Counted from the stretch's first letter, positions 9,097 through 20,522 are shown. The stretch is DNA of 64,000 nucleotides from Mycogone perniciosa (GCA_025331125.1 JAOALB010000099.1:1-64000), one strand, 5' to 3'. The notes: generated by a model from the letters alone, not told the origin. Made by a program: numbers and translations.

Positions 9097-10628
9097 GATG
9101 ATGGCGGGGTAATGTGCAATTGGGATCGGAGGGAGAGCAAAGCAAAGCAATTGAGGAGTCTAGAGTCTGGAGATGGATGCTCTAGATGGATGCCCTAGAT
9201 GGACGGTCTTGGAGGGACAGATGGATAAGACGCGGGGCAATGGAGGAGGAAACGTGGGGAGGCGAGCGTGAGTCAATTATAGGAGCCGGAGGAGGAGAAG
9301 GGAAAAAAATTCCAAAATATCCATCCATAGACACTAAAGCAATGGCCGGTACTCGGTAGCGTCAGCGGCAGCGTCAAGCAGAGATCCATAGACAGTACTA
9401 CTCAGTACTCATGCATTTCACATGCGGGCTCCGCGCAGTGCGCCCTGTCCTGCAGAGATGCGATAACCGGAGCCAAACCGGCGGAACTCTATCTAACCGG
9501 CATCTGTCAACGACTCAGACGGACATGTTGCATAATATGCACATATATATGTACTTCGTACATGTGTGCGTGTCGCGTCTGCAGGTCTGGTGTGATTGAT
9601 CCCTGTCCATGAGGGTTCCGCTATGCTCCGAATATTCAGTCTCTCACCAACACAGACACACAGTCGCGGCTGTCCAAGGCCTTGTGGCGGCAAGCATCGG
9701 CATCTTTCTGAAAGACGATGATGACCATGGGCGCTAGGGCGCTGAATACCTACGTGAGGGATGCATCCCAACATGATGGATGATGGTATTGCCAAACTCT
9801 GATCCCCATGGATTCCATCAATCGCCCGGATCAGCAGATCAACACGACCAGTTTCCCGATTACTACGAGTATGTGTCTACGAAGTACGGAGTCCATGACA
9901 TGACGCTGGCGGCAGCCCCCATTGGATACCCATACATGGATGCATATGGAAAACGGCAGAAGCACGCGATCCCAAGACATTCTCCTCACTGGACCCTGAA
10001 TGCTTGGCCTTGACGAGGGATTCTTCCCCGCGGCCGCTCCATCAATGGGCCATGCTGCTTTAGGCGACTCCGTGGCGCCTTATGCAGTAACTCTGCAGGG
10101 CGGCTTTAGCATTTGGTGCGTCTGGTCAGGTGGATGGCGTGCAATACGAGTCAAACAGACTGAGAAGACAAGACGGGTAAAAATTTAGATAGTTCCTCGA
10201 CCTATTATTCAATAGCGGGGGGTTGATTGGGGGGACTTGGAGAGATGTCGCCACCATCCTAGACGCGAGGATCGGGTCCGAAGGCGGAGCTTCAAGGCAA
10301 AAAATTAGACATGAGATATGTCCGTGAGAAGTCACTCTTACGCATGTAAATACATGAAAACTACTCCGTACGGAGCATCTCAAACATATTTGTCTCTTAT
10401 GACTCCGTCTGTATCTGTCTGTCAGACTCTGATAAACTGTTGGTTCGTTGTTGTTGTTATTACTAGCAGTCATTTGACCTCAATTTGATTCCACATCTCC
10501 GGAATATTGCGTAGTGTCCCCCCACTGCTATCAGACCGAGGCCATCTTATCTTGATAACCGCCACACCTTCATGCTTCTTGATGCCTCTCTTGTCCGACG
10601 TCCTCACCCAGAATACCGCCACATCGAC
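9097..10628. promoter_or_regulatory. Divergent spacer between the two PLP synthase genes
   Basis: This 1.53 kb lies between the start codons of PDX1 (leftward) and PDX2 (rightward) and must contain both promoters. It also holds the words TACGAAGTACGGAGT at 9878-9892 and TACTCCGTACGGAG at 10362-10375. No specific transcription-factor site could be assigned with confidence. Confidence 0.5.
9780..10013 (+). CDS. Possible small or partial gene inside the PDX spacer
   Basis: A 77-codon frame rich in Y, P, H and D (PDYYEYVSTKYGVHD, YPYMDAYGKRQ) lies between the two PLP synthase genes. Its composition resembles the disordered part of a fungal regulator, but no DNA-binding domain is visible and the frame ends shortly after. 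An adjoining frame from 10000 also reads as protein for about 40 codons. It may be a small gene, one exon of a larger one, or a remnant. The family is not recognised. Confidence 0.25.
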   Translation: MMVLPNSDPHGFHQSPGSADQHDQFPDYYEYVSTKYGVHDMTLAAAPIGYPYMDAYGKRQKHAIPRHSPHWTLNAWP

Positions 10629-11406
10629 ATGATCAGCCTCACAGTGGGAGTCTTGGCCCTCCAGGGCGGCTTCATCGAGCACATCACCCTCCTCAACAAA
10701 GCCGCAGACGCCCTGCGCTCCAGCAATCTAACCTTCAATACCATTGAGGTGCGAACAGTTGAGCAACTCACTCGATGTGATGCCCTCATCATCCCTGGCG
10801 GCGAGAGCACAACCATCTCTTTCGTCGCAGCACAATCTGGCCTTCTCGAGCCATTGAGAGACTTTGTCAAGTCAGTTACTCCCCCCAGACGTCGTCATTT
10901 TCGTTCATGAGCACTAACCCACGGCCAGGGTCCAGAAGAAACCTGTCTGGGGCACTTGCGCTGGCCTCATCCTCCTCTCAGAACAGGCCAATGCCACCAA
11001 AAAGGGCGGCCAGGAACTCATCGGCGGCCTCAGTGTCCGCGTCCACCGTAACCACTTCGGCCGCCAAACCGAAAGTTTCCAATCTGGCCTCACTCTCCCC
11101 TTCCTGTCCGCCAAGGGCGACACCTCTCCCTTCCCGGGCGTATTCATCCGCGCACCAGTCGTTGAGGAGGTCCTCACCCGGGGCAGTGAGGACGCCGCGG
11201 CGCCGGCAGTTGAGGTGCTGGCTAAGTTGCCGGGGAGGGTGAACAAGGTGAAGACCGGGGTGTCGCAGGCAAGTATAAAGGATGAGGCGGGGGATATTAT
11301 CGCGGTGAGACAGGGGAATGTCTTGGGCACGAGTTTCCACCCGGAGTTGACGCCAGATGCGAGGATTCATGTGTGGTGGTTGCAGGAGATTTTACGACTA
11401 CAATAG
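10629..11406 (+). CDS. PDX2: Pyridoxal 5'-phosphate synthase, glutaminase subunit (PdxT/Sno/Pdx2)
   Basis: Exons 10629-10870 and 10929-11406 give 239 residues. The 58-nt intron starts GTCAGT, has CACTAAC and ends GGCCAG; splicing joins AA to G and yields DFVKVQKKPVWGTCAG. It is a class I (triad) glutaminase that hydrolyses glutamine and channels ammonia to the PdxS barrel. Seen: the PGGEST oxyanion loop, nucleophile Cys91 in WGTCAG, and His218/Glu220 in SFHPEL. An upstream in-frame ATG at 10572 would add 19 residues; MISLTVGVLALQGGF is the usual family start. The divergent partner PDX1 is 1.5 kb away, recalling the SNZ-SNO pairs of budding yeast. Confidence 0.95.
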
Positions 11407-11517
11407 ACTGTCAAGTAGAGCCACATGATTTGGATAGAATGCGTTAAGACTCATGACTGGGTACCCTACTATATACAATTATACAATCCAGTTGCTTTCA
11501 TCAATAACAGGTCCGGC

Positions 11518-12939
11518 CTATTGCATTGTGGCCTTGTCATAGGCCGGCGGCGACTCTGCAACATGGTCCATCCCGTGTGCCTCCAGAATGTCGGCACGTC
11601 CTAAAGTGCTCGCGACGTCTGTGACTTCAGCAGTATTTGTATCCGTACCATCCTCGCGAGACATGTCGAAATCTTGCCTCACAGGCGGCGTCACACCACC
11701 CGTATCCATAAAGCTGGTGTCTGCGCCGTGTTGACATAGCACGTCGATCAGATGCATTTCCCCTTGGTCCACAGCATATTTCAAGAGCGTTTCGCCTGTT
11801 CTCATAGTCTCCGTTGCTTTGGCGCCATGCTCAAGCATTAGGGCGACAACCTCTACGATGCCTGTTTCCATGGCGTGGCGGATTCCTGGTGTCTTATAAG
11901 TCCCGTCCACGATATCCGCCTCGGCGCCACGTTCGAGGAGATCGCGCACAATCTCGATCTTGTCCTCTGCGGCTATTTTTACATCCTTGATGGCCATGAG
12001 GAGAACGGGCTGGGAGTACCAGTCTGTCGTGTTCGGATCTGCCCCTCGCTCGAGCAGCAACCTGGCCGTCCTCAGTCGTCGGTTCGTAATTTCCACTACA
12101 AGCAGTGGAATTCCGGAAATTGTCCTGGCATTAGGATTTGCTCCGCTGCCCAGCAGCAATTCAGCCATGGCAAAATCTTTCTTGTCGAGGGCCATGGAGA
12201 GCAGACAGCAGCCCGAGAGGTCGGTAGAATTGACATCGGCTCCAAACTCTAGCAGCAGCTTCACAAGTTCCACGCGACTGTGCCTAACCGCGTTCGCAAT
12301 GATCACCTGGCCGGAAATATTCTTCGTGTTGGGACTCGCGCCGTTCTCCAGCAGGAAGCGAACACCGTCCAAGTTGTTGGCTGAGGCCACGTCGACAAAG
12401 TAAGACTGACCAGAGATACTTCTATCGTCGATACTGGCACCCTTGCTTATGAGATGATTAGCGATGTTGATACTACCAACTGAGGCAGCGAGGAAAAGCG
12501 GTGGCATTCCCGACCAACCCCAGCCCGAAGAGCTGGCCCCAGACTCTATGAGAAGACGGAAGCAGTCATCTTGGTCGGCTAAGATGGCGCACTGCAGCGC
12601 CGTTTTCCCATCTTCGTTGCGGCCATTGATGTTGGCGCCTTGAGATAGGAGGCCAGCAACTTGCTGCACATCGCCTCGAGAAGCAGCTTGGCATAGCACC
12701 GAAACGAATGGTTCGGGTCTTCTCTGGAGGCTGGAGGTAAACGCTTTCAGAGTGTTCTTGAAAGACCACCCTCCTCGAGAGGACCCAGAGCTGGGCCCAG
12801 CCTGAGAGTTTGATGAGGATGGTTCCACGGAGTAAGGTGGAGGATCGGCACTGCTGCTTGGTGCTTGGAACTTTTCTCGAACGGGGAGCGTATGAGTTCC
12901 AGCGTCATAGCTAGGTATTTTGGCGGCGAGTTTTGGCAT
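11518..12939 (-). CDS. Ankyrin-repeat protein with PPxY motifs at both ends
   Basis: One exon of 473 residues. A disordered N terminus (about 1-70) contains DPPPYSVEPSSS. From about residue 78 to 420 there are around ten ankyrin repeats, seen as recurring LLxxGAxxN, LLLERGADPNTTD and ALxxxDxxxxELLL patterns. The C terminus ends with ESPPAYDKATMQ. PPPY and PPAY both fit the PPxY motif bound by WW domains of NEDD4/Rsp5-type ubiquitin ligases, so an adaptor role is possible; that is inference. It is convergent with PDX2, about 110 bp between stop codons. No enzyme domain is present. Confidence 0.88.
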   Translation of the reverse strand: MPKLAAKIPSYDAGTHTLPVREKFQAPSSSADPPPYSVEPSSSNSQAGPSSGSSRGGWSFKNTLKAFTSSLQRRPEPFVSVLCQAASRGDVQQVAGLLSQGANINGRNEDGKTALQCAILADQDDCFRLLIESGASSSGWGWSGMPPLFLAASVGSINIANHLISKGASIDDRSISGQSYFVDVASANNLDGVRFLLENGASPNTKNISGQVIIANAVRHSRVELVKLLLEFGADVNSTDLSGCCLLSMALDKKDFAMAELLLGSGANPNARTISGIPLLVVEITNRRLRTARLLLERGADPNTTDWYSQPVLLMAIKDVKIAAEDKIEIVRDLLERGAEADIVDGTYKTPGIRHAMETGIVEVVALMLEHGAKATETMRTGETLLKYAVDQGEMHLIDVLCQHGADTSFMDTGGVTPPVRQDFDMSREDGTDTNTAEVTDVASTLGRADILEAHGMDHVAESPPAYDKATMQ

Positions 12940-13851
12940 TATTCTACAGAGTAATTCGTATTATCCTATCGTCCACGCAAAACCTGAACTGTTCATCTTC
13001 ATCATCCTCATCGATATGATGAATCAATCGATACTTCAAATGGAAAATCGCGACAGCTTCGAGGAATTTACCCGAAGCTGAGGTCATGTGGTCATGAATG
13101 GCCTATCAATGGCGTCCATCAGCCTTCAGCCGTCTATCTCCGCTGAATTCCTCGCACTTGTTGGTTCGGCCACGCTCTTGGCACTCTCTTCTTCTCCACG
13201 CTGTCCTCGACCAACCGATAATCAAGTGCAGGGGACAGCCTGACAAGGCTCAGCTGCTGTTAGGTAGTGTCGTCAATATCCGTCTATTTCGAGTACGAGA
13301 TAATATGGTGGGTAACGTTGACATTGGTGCACCATTTGAACACAGCCACCTTCGGTTATAATTCCGCTCGGGCTCTAAAACGGCCGAAGACAAGATCGGA
13401 ACCGAGAGCACGAGGTTACTATTATTATTCCAGAAGATGGAATGGAATCTCACAGAGGAGGTTAGGCTCTGTCGACGTGGCTGGATCATGCATGTGACCC
13501 CCAGCCAGAAGGCACTTTTGATCCGGGGTGACGAGGCGTTCAGCCCATCCCCTAATGTACCCCCTCACGGAGTATAGGATACCCCGATATGCCCTGGCTG
13601 AAGCTTCAAATCGCACCAGATCGACTGATTAGCCGTGGACTAGATGTTTCGTGTGGCAGCGGCCTTGGTGGCAGCACGGCCCGCTAAAGGTATTCCCATG
13701 CCAGTGCCTATGACGGGATGAGGCTGCTGCGACAAGCAAGGGTATGTATGTGCCATCGAGGAAAGCTCCCCCATTCCATATCTGCGCTGTTCTGACTTCT
13801 TCATCTATCTTTGGGACAGCAAGCTAGAAGTGACGTTCGATATACTGCGCG
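12940..13851. other. Intergenic, divergent promoters
   Basis: It lies between the start of the ankyrin gene (leftward) and the start of the ZZ-like gene (rightward). Short frames only; I see no further gene. Confidence 0.4.
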
Positions 13852-16731
13852 ATGGCTGGCTTTCTTCGTTCACTATTGCCAGGCTCCAAGTCTAATGGCG
13901 CATCCATTGGTTCCTCTTCATCTCATAGCGGAAGCCATCTCACAGATGCGCCTCCTGTCGCGCGGTTCGAGATCGGCCCCGCGACGAGCCATCTTAAACA
14001 CGAAATACTGCAATTATACTGGGCCGGCGTCAAGAGAGAACTGCCACATATTCTCATGACTTTGCGCAGATGGCAGCTAAAGCCAGAATACGCAACAACC
14101 ACCCTGGACGATGAACTCGACCAGTTCGTACATGGCTACGACACTTTTCTGGACCAAGTTAGCCACAGCTCGCGCAGGTTTTCACAACGACGGGCAAAAT
14201 TTGCGGATCAAAGTGTGGATGGGTTGCCATCATACAATGAAGCTCTCCACGATCGAGCCTGGGATTACTTCTCCGAGATGAAGAGTAACGAGGTCAAGCA
14301 GGCCATTCGGCTTTCTCTCGATAACCACGAGGGTCAGGATGTACTAAGGAGACGCGCTCGAATGCTCTTGCAGTCATTGCAGCTTCTGGACCTGGATAAA
14401 GTGATCGAATATCGCGAGCCTGAGAAGCTTTTGACATTCTGGAAACGCCCAGCGGCGCCTCAATTAACAGCGAATTCACTCGACCAGAGTTGCTTTCCGG
14501 TTTTCACTGCTCAGCCATGTTCCAATTGTCGGTCCACGATTCGTGGCTCCATGTTCACAAACATCAAGGACGAGTCAATCGTGATATGTGAGAGCTGCTA
14601 CCGAGAGCATCACTACGGCCATACAGAATACACCAAGAACTACAAAGCATGCTGCCTAGCCAAGGTAGTTACACCGGAAACGGGCAGGAAGATATGCAAC
14701 TGCACTGTTCGTCGCAGAGATAGTCATGGTCGACTGGCCGCACTATGGCCGATTGGCAAAGAGAACGACGACCATCTGAAAGGCGGCATAGGAAAGATCA
14801 ACTGTGGACTATTCGAGCTCACCGACATGGTTGCCGAAGCAAAGTATGCTGCGACTCGTCTGCAGGCCGAACGCGACACTACGCTCGAGGATGTAAAACG
14901 AAGCGACGCGGCACTCCTGAGGGAGTTGAAGGCGCAGCCACGGCCATCTAGACTTCCAAATGCTGTCACAAACTCCATTCCGGAATTTGGCACCTCATTC
15001 GGCGTTACGACTGACTCACCTGAGGACATTCCATTCTATGTCCGCTCCATTGCGGACAAGTATCCTTACGGAAACGTCCACATGGCGCTCCGCCTCGGTC
15101 CAATAATTATTGAGAATGGTGTCGCAAAGTAAGTTCCTATGAGTAACTACGATTATGAGAGAGTGGATAATTATTAACAAACCCTTAGTACCAAACATGG
15201 TGTTCTTATCACAAGCCGTGATCCGCCTCAACTACAGGTCCTCCGTGACTCCCCGCCAGATATCGAAGACAGTCTTCTTCTTACCGGGCAGACAGAGCGA
15301 ACGCTATTTTCCCAGCGCCGGCCTCGAGCCCCGAAGCGATATAAAGCTATGATGAAACAAGTCGTAGGAGGTGCATTCTGCGGCTTCTTTAACCAGGGCG
15401 TTGAAAACAAACTTGTTGATGCAATTATTAGTGCGAGTCTTCAACTGATCGATGAAGGCATTAGTGCGGAGGAAAAGGCAGCCTTGATGGAGAGAATCAC
15501 GGGGCGTCTTGTTGCGATGCTTCAAGGGTATCTTTCGCCGAGACTGGAGGTGTACATTGGCAGCATCGTCAATCGTCTGCTTGATCCCAATGTCGACCTC
15601 AGCTGGAACTTCCGATCGAACAATTGTCAAGCATTTTGTGACAATCTCATTGACCGCGACATATTCGGAGCATTGTTTGCTCCCCATGTAGCTGTCACTT
15701 GGAAAACCAGGCCTCTCCCAGTCTCTCTGTATCTGATGAGCTTTGTATGTCGACCCGGTGCTTACGTCAAGGAAAAGACCAAGACCAAGTTTGACGTCCC
15801 GAACGGCTTGACTGAGGAATATCTGCTGAAATTCCGATATGGGCGGCATGATGAGTCAGATATCATTGACACCCTTGCCGAATATTGGCATGACTGGGGC
15901 GCGTTTGAGGGTCCCATCTACCGCTACCAAGATGTCTTCCCCTGGGATTGCACCGAGGCCTATGGTCGCTATCCAGTCAAGTGCGGCGAGTGTAACATCT
16001 CGAAACACGTCTTGGCGTTCCCATTTGACTCCGCGTCCATCATTTCTCTACACCTTGCCAGGGGGCGGCAATTGTATCCCAAGTACCCGAACGGGAGAGG
16101 CACAGAACTTGGCTCGCTCCCCTCGTCATCCGGCGAGAGCAGGTTCCCTTCGGGACATATGAGCGACTTGGAGTGGTTCCGCAACCGCCTTACAGTCCTC
16201 CTAGCACAAGACACCTTGCTAACAGCAGCGGCGGCCATGGCCAAGTGCGGCATGTTCCGACAGTCCACACTGTGGTTACACATGCAAGCGGACGAACAAC
16301 AAGACCGCCTCAAGTTGGGTGGCATCCACCGTGCACAGCCCTTCAGCCATCACTTTGAGAAGGGCGCATACCATCAGTACTTTATCGCTGACTGGGCATC
16401 TCTGACACGTCCCTTGAGAATTGAGGCGTATGAGAAGCTCAGAGACTGGAGAGCGACTCGCGCGGATGTCAGGAGCTCTGAGAGTGAGAGTAGTGGTGGT
16501 AGTGGTGCGTGTGGTAGCTGTGGAGGATTTGCGTGTGGCGTGGTTGCTGTAGGGTGTGCGGCAGGGTGTCAGGCTACTGGAGGAGATACCTGCGGGTCTG
16601 GATGCGTCTCGAGCTGCGGAGGAGGAATAGGAGGAGGGGACGGAGGTGGTGGTGGAGGAGGAGATGGAGGAGGCGGTGGTGATGGAGGAGGCGGAGGCGG
16701 CGGAGGTTGTGGAGGCGGCGGCGGCGGTTAG
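13852..16731 (+). CDS. Large protein with ZZ-like zinc finger and Gly/Cys-rich tail
   Basis: Exons 13852-15128 and 15189-16731 encode 939 residues. The 60-nt intron (GTAAGT, TATTAAC, TTAG) joins AA to T and keeps the frame (GVANTKHGVLITSRD). At about 221-275 the pattern CSNCRSTIRG, ICESCYREHHYGH and ICNC suggests a ZZ-like zinc-binding module. The central part has no known motif. From about residue 860 the chain turns into a Ser/Gly/Cys tail and finally an almost pure glycine run encoded by GGA/GGC/GGT repeats (about 16616-16728). Such tails are common in fungal glycine-rich-domain proteins, and a GRDP gene lies 2.3 kb downstream. The role is unknown; the tail may vary in length by replication slippage. 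Confidence 0.8.
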
Positions 16732-16940
16732 CTTGATGGTATTTCTAATAACCAGGATAAATATGTATGTGCTCATTTATCGTTCAGTATATACAATACT
16801 TGCGTTTGCAGTTTGCTATGCCGAGAGTGGTTAAATGGGATCATGTCTGAATACAAGGCCCAGGTGGTAAGTCATATCCAACTATGCTAGTTCATAAATA
16901 CCCAACTACCTATATAAAGAAATAAAAATCTATATGCTAC

Positions 16941-18567
16941 TCAACGGCCCAGCTCATGTCCCTCCCAATGGCAATCATGATTCCCAATCCCACAAATCCA
17001 CCACCTCCTCTTCTCCTTCGGCAACGCTTTCTCACACCTCGCACACCTAATCCTCCTCTTTAGCGCCACGCCCAATCTCTTCGTTTCCCTCCTCTCCCGT
17101 ATTACAACAACATCATCTGGGTCTAATTGTGCACACGTAGCGCATACAATAACTATTCTTTTTCGAAGCCATGAGGTATCAGAGGAGGGGCATCTTGGAT
17201 GCTGCGCAGCGAGGTCTTGCGGGTTCCAGGATCCGGCAAAGGGCGCGGGCAGGGCGGACGAGGGGCGCAGGATGTAGCATTTGTTGCAGACAGCGAAGCA
17301 GGACTTGAGGTGGTCTTGGGTGCGTGGGAGGAACGTGAGATATTTAACGGCTCTACAGTCCTAGGTTGGAGGTTAATATCCCGTCTTTGTCTTTCTGCTG
17401 GGGTGTTTAAGAAGGGAGCAAGCACTTACATCGCATATGACCTTGGCGCAGGCCCAGCACTCGGCCTTTTTGCCATCTTCGCAGGAATTCTCACAGAGCA
17501 TTTCGAATCTATCTGAGCGATTTGTAGAGGGTGAGGTAAAAATTGCCGATCGCATTTGCTTAGATGCAAGAGCGACGTTGGTAACATCGTTGAAGTGTAA
17601 GTGCTGAGCTACACGCGTAGCGATGGCATCGTTTCTAAATAGGGATTTCAGAGAAGGCACTTGTGGCGTCTTCTCGCTTTCAATGAGGTCTGCCTTTTCA
17701 ATGTCTCCCCAGAGATCTTTGGGCTCGTCGTGGAGCTTGCGGGTGCGAAGGGCGCGGACGATGTAGAAGATTGGTAGGCGTAGGACTGTGGGTGGGAAAA
17801 TGATGGGGCTCACGAGGATGATTTGCAGGCCGATCATGAAGCTGGAGTAGGAATAGCATGTTAGGATTCGAAACAATAGTATCAGAATGGGATATGAGAA
17901 TGGACTCACATGCTGATCAAGGCCATCATCTGGATTGCCCGGGACTGTTCGCATTCCCGCACCCTTCTTGCTACACCTTGGGCCTGTCTAGAGGGTCGAA
18001 TCTGATATTCCATACAATTGCTAGACAGCCACGGCGTAGAGGTCGATCCCATTGCGACGGCAGCCGTGAGCAGCGATAGAAAAGTCAAGTCTGCAAGGAC
18101 TATGCAGAAGTAGCCGCCACTGCGACGTTTGTCGGACCAGTCTGAAGAAAACCCATGGCGACGACTCTTGATGCGGTATGCTGCAACAGTGCTGGTAAAG
18201 GTCCATATAGCTAGAAAGATGCCCTACCCGGTGTATCAATCAGTATTAAATCGCCCTTGTGAGTCCACCATTCATTCATCTTTCATGATGGAGATGTGGG
18301 AAAGCTCACCACAATGCCGTGTAGGCCCTGGCTTATCCAAACGGACCCTTGCTTTGAGAGCAATTGCCCTTGACTTCCATATCGGTCGTGGAAGGCGTTT
18401 TGGATGGCGATGCCGCCGTATATGCCATAAGGAATTATGCTGAAGGCTCGAACCACTGCTAATGCGGCGACGCTCTTGAATAGGATCGATGTGATGGTGA
18501 AGATGAAAACGAGCCCGGCGAACACGCCAAAGGCGATGAGGCACTTTTCTAGTTCATCGGGATCCAT
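16941..18567 (-). CDS. MARVEL-like membrane protein fused to an F-box/zinc C-terminal part
   Basis: Four exons (18567-18310, 18223-17910, 17841-17430, 17360-16941) give 467 residues; all three introns have good GTGAGY/GTAAGT donors and YAG acceptors, and the frame is continuous. The first ~240 residues hold four hydrophobic segments (GVFAGLVFIFTITSIL, GIVGIFLAIWTF, CIVLADLTFLSLLTAA, FMIGLQIILVSPIIF) in a MARVEL-like layout. The second half has an F-box-like helix (NDVTNVALASKQMRSAIF) and a series of zinc-type cysteines (CWACAKVICDDC, CNKCY, CATC, CARC), as in many fungal F-box proteins. Two neighbouring genes wrongly merged is the main alternative, but the splice phases argue for one protein. 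Confidence 0.7.
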
Positions 18568-19076
18568 TACTTGAAGATTACGATGTTATCGCATGACGGA
18601 TGACTCTTTGTGTTGTTGAGATCGCGACGTCTTGGGTGATGATCGATGGTGATGACGATAATGGTGTTTTGAGGCTGTTATGACGAGGCGGCGGTCGAAC
18701 CTCCAACATCCAGAATGGGCATCAGATGTCAAGCCTAATTCATGTTAGACGCATATGCAGGGAATCGAGGCTGTGTCTGCACGGGGTGTCAGGTCGCACT
18801 GCACGGGCACTATTGATCTCAGCCGCAAATCTGGGGGGCGTCTCGCGAGGCAGATCGGGTCCGTTTTAGAGACCGAGATAGGGCCAAGAAGCTAGTGAGC
18901 CTTATTTTCATGGTGGGTTGTTTAATCTTACGAATTGACGATTTGAGCGATGATGTCGTTGGTCCGACTTCGCCGAGCATATGGCATTCATCCTCATCTA
19001 CTCCATATTACACAGGACACATACGATTAAGCACTACACAGAAGTTAGAAGTTAGACAGCTGCAAACGACCTCATC

Positions 19077-20522
19077 ATGGCCCTTGAATGTCCAAAAACA
19101 AAATCGTCGCTCCATCAATGGGGCAAGCTAAACATCTCATACCTCTCCACCCAACCACTTCTCTATCGCACCGCCCAAGGCGCAACAACAGAGCCCGCCA
19201 TACCATCTCCAAACATCTTCGACTTCGATCGCGACAACACTCACTCCAGTGGTTCCGATAGCCAACGACTTACCATCAACAGCACAAATGAATTTCGTCT
19301 TCCCTCTGTCGCAGAGTGCGCTGCGCACTTGGAGCTGTTGGAGGTGTTCTATGTTCTCCGCCAAAACATCCTATCATCGCAAGCTATTGATGATGCTATG
19401 GATATTAAACCCAGCCGAGAAGAAAAGACAGGCCGGTTTGGCGACACGAAGATCTTTAAAGATACAACATTATGGGAGAAAAGACAGGTGAAATGGCCCA
19501 AGTTTCTCGATTTTGCGGCCGTTAGGTTCCTCATCTGGATGGACCTCCTCGTCAAGAGACATGATGAATACATCTCTACAGACCAGGACGGCAGAACAAG
19601 CTTGATTCATCTACCGCCACTTGATGTCATCATGGTTTGGCACTCTTTTATGCTTAATCCCCGCCTATTCAACGAAACGTGTTGCGACCATCCAATCTAC
19701 AAGCTCCGCATGCCTTGGAGGACGATCCACAGGGCTATCGAGAATAAAGATTGGGGCTTTAAAGAGGATCGCGAAGCAGCCACATTATTCAAGGCGTGTA
19801 CAGGTGTCTCGTCTGATTTATTCCAGCAATTATCTTCCTGGTCCACCGCAGCGAATGACTCTGCAGCGGGATATACACCGAAGCTGACTGCCTTCGTACT
19901 CGAAGACGTTGACATACGCGCGGGAAAATATACGCTGTCGAAAATGTCTTCAAAGTACCTATCCATGCTGAAAAAAGTCGACTTGCAGCTGGCCGTGAAG
20001 CTGAGAGATGCAGTCATACGCCAGGCTGACTTCGTCGACAAGATGAACAACCACCTCTGGATCCGCAGCCCAGCTCTCGAGGGCACCATGCGCCGCGCCA
20101 TCGACCGCTACGACAAATTCCTCATTCTTCTCAAAATGCAGTCCAAAATCACCATTGTTCCGACTCTAGACATTGACATCGTCTGGCATACGCACCAATG
20201 TGCCCCCGCGCTCTACGCCAACGGCATGAAGACCATGGTCGGCCGCTTCATCAACCATGACGATACCATCGTCAAAGAGGAGCTTGGAGACGGGTTTGAG
20301 TTCTCAAGGAATATGTACCGCATTCGTTTTGGCAAGGAGTATCGTATCTGTGGGTGCTGGGATTGCGAGGCGCTGTTGTCGGCTGTAGAGGAAATGGTTC
20401 AGAAGGACGAGAGTGAGGTGAACATGGCTGAGATCGCGAGGGAAACTGAGAAGAAGGTTATGTATTATCGCGCGGTGGAGATGGCCATTAGAAATAAGCA
20501 GCCGCTTCCAGTGCTTGATTGA
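19077..20522 (+). CDS. Glycine-rich-domain-like protein (GRDP, DUF1399)
   Basis: One exon of 481 residues. Two copies of the family's His-containing core are visible: LDVIMVWHSFMLNPRLF around residues 180-200 and LDIDIVWHTHQCAPALY around 365-380, each preceded by the helix KWPKFLDFAAVRFLIWMDLL or its equivalent. The C terminus has CGCWDCEALLSAVEE. GRDPs occur in plants and fungi and have been linked to stress responses and RNA binding, but their biochemistry is poorly defined. This copy lacks a glycine-rich tail; the neighbouring 939-residue protein has one. Confidence 0.88.
   Translation: MALECPKTKSSLHQWGKLNISYLSTQPLLYRTAQGATTEPAIPSPNIFDFDRDNTHSSGSDSQRLTINSTNEFRLPSVAECAAHLELLEVFYVLRQNILSSQAIDDAMDIKPSREEKTGRFGDTKIFKDTTLWEKRQVKWPKFLDFAAVRFLIWMDLLVKRHDEYISTDQDGRTSLIHLPPLDVIMVWHSFMLNPRLFNETCCDHPIYKLRMPWRTIHRAIENKDWGFKEDREAATLFKACTGVSSDLFQQLSSWSTAANDSAAGYTPKLTAFVLEDVDIRAGKYTLSKMSSKYLSMLKKVDLQLAVKLRDAVIRQADFVDKMNNHLWIRSPALEGTMRRAIDRYDKFLILLKMQSKITIVPTLDIDIVWHTHQCAPALYANGMKTMVGRFINHDDTIVKEELGDGFEFSRNMYRIRFGKEYRICGCWDCEALLSAVEEMVQKDESEVNMAEIARETEKKVMYYRAVEMAIRNKQPLPVLD

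Noticed and set aside
8014..9198. 394-codon plus-strand frame over PDX1
   Set aside because: It is the antisense shadow of the GC-rich PDX1 coding sequence; it has no family motif, while the minus strand is an unmistakable PdxS.
16276..16776. Minus-strand Ser/Thr-rich frame opposite the glycine tail
   Set aside because: It is the complement of the GGN repeat; the Ser/Thr bias follows from that alone.
16811..16880. tRNA-like segment GCCGAGAGTGGTTAAATGGG
   Set aside because: It resembles the D-arm of a Leu/Ser tRNA, but no anticodon stem, T-arm or acceptor stem could be folded around it.
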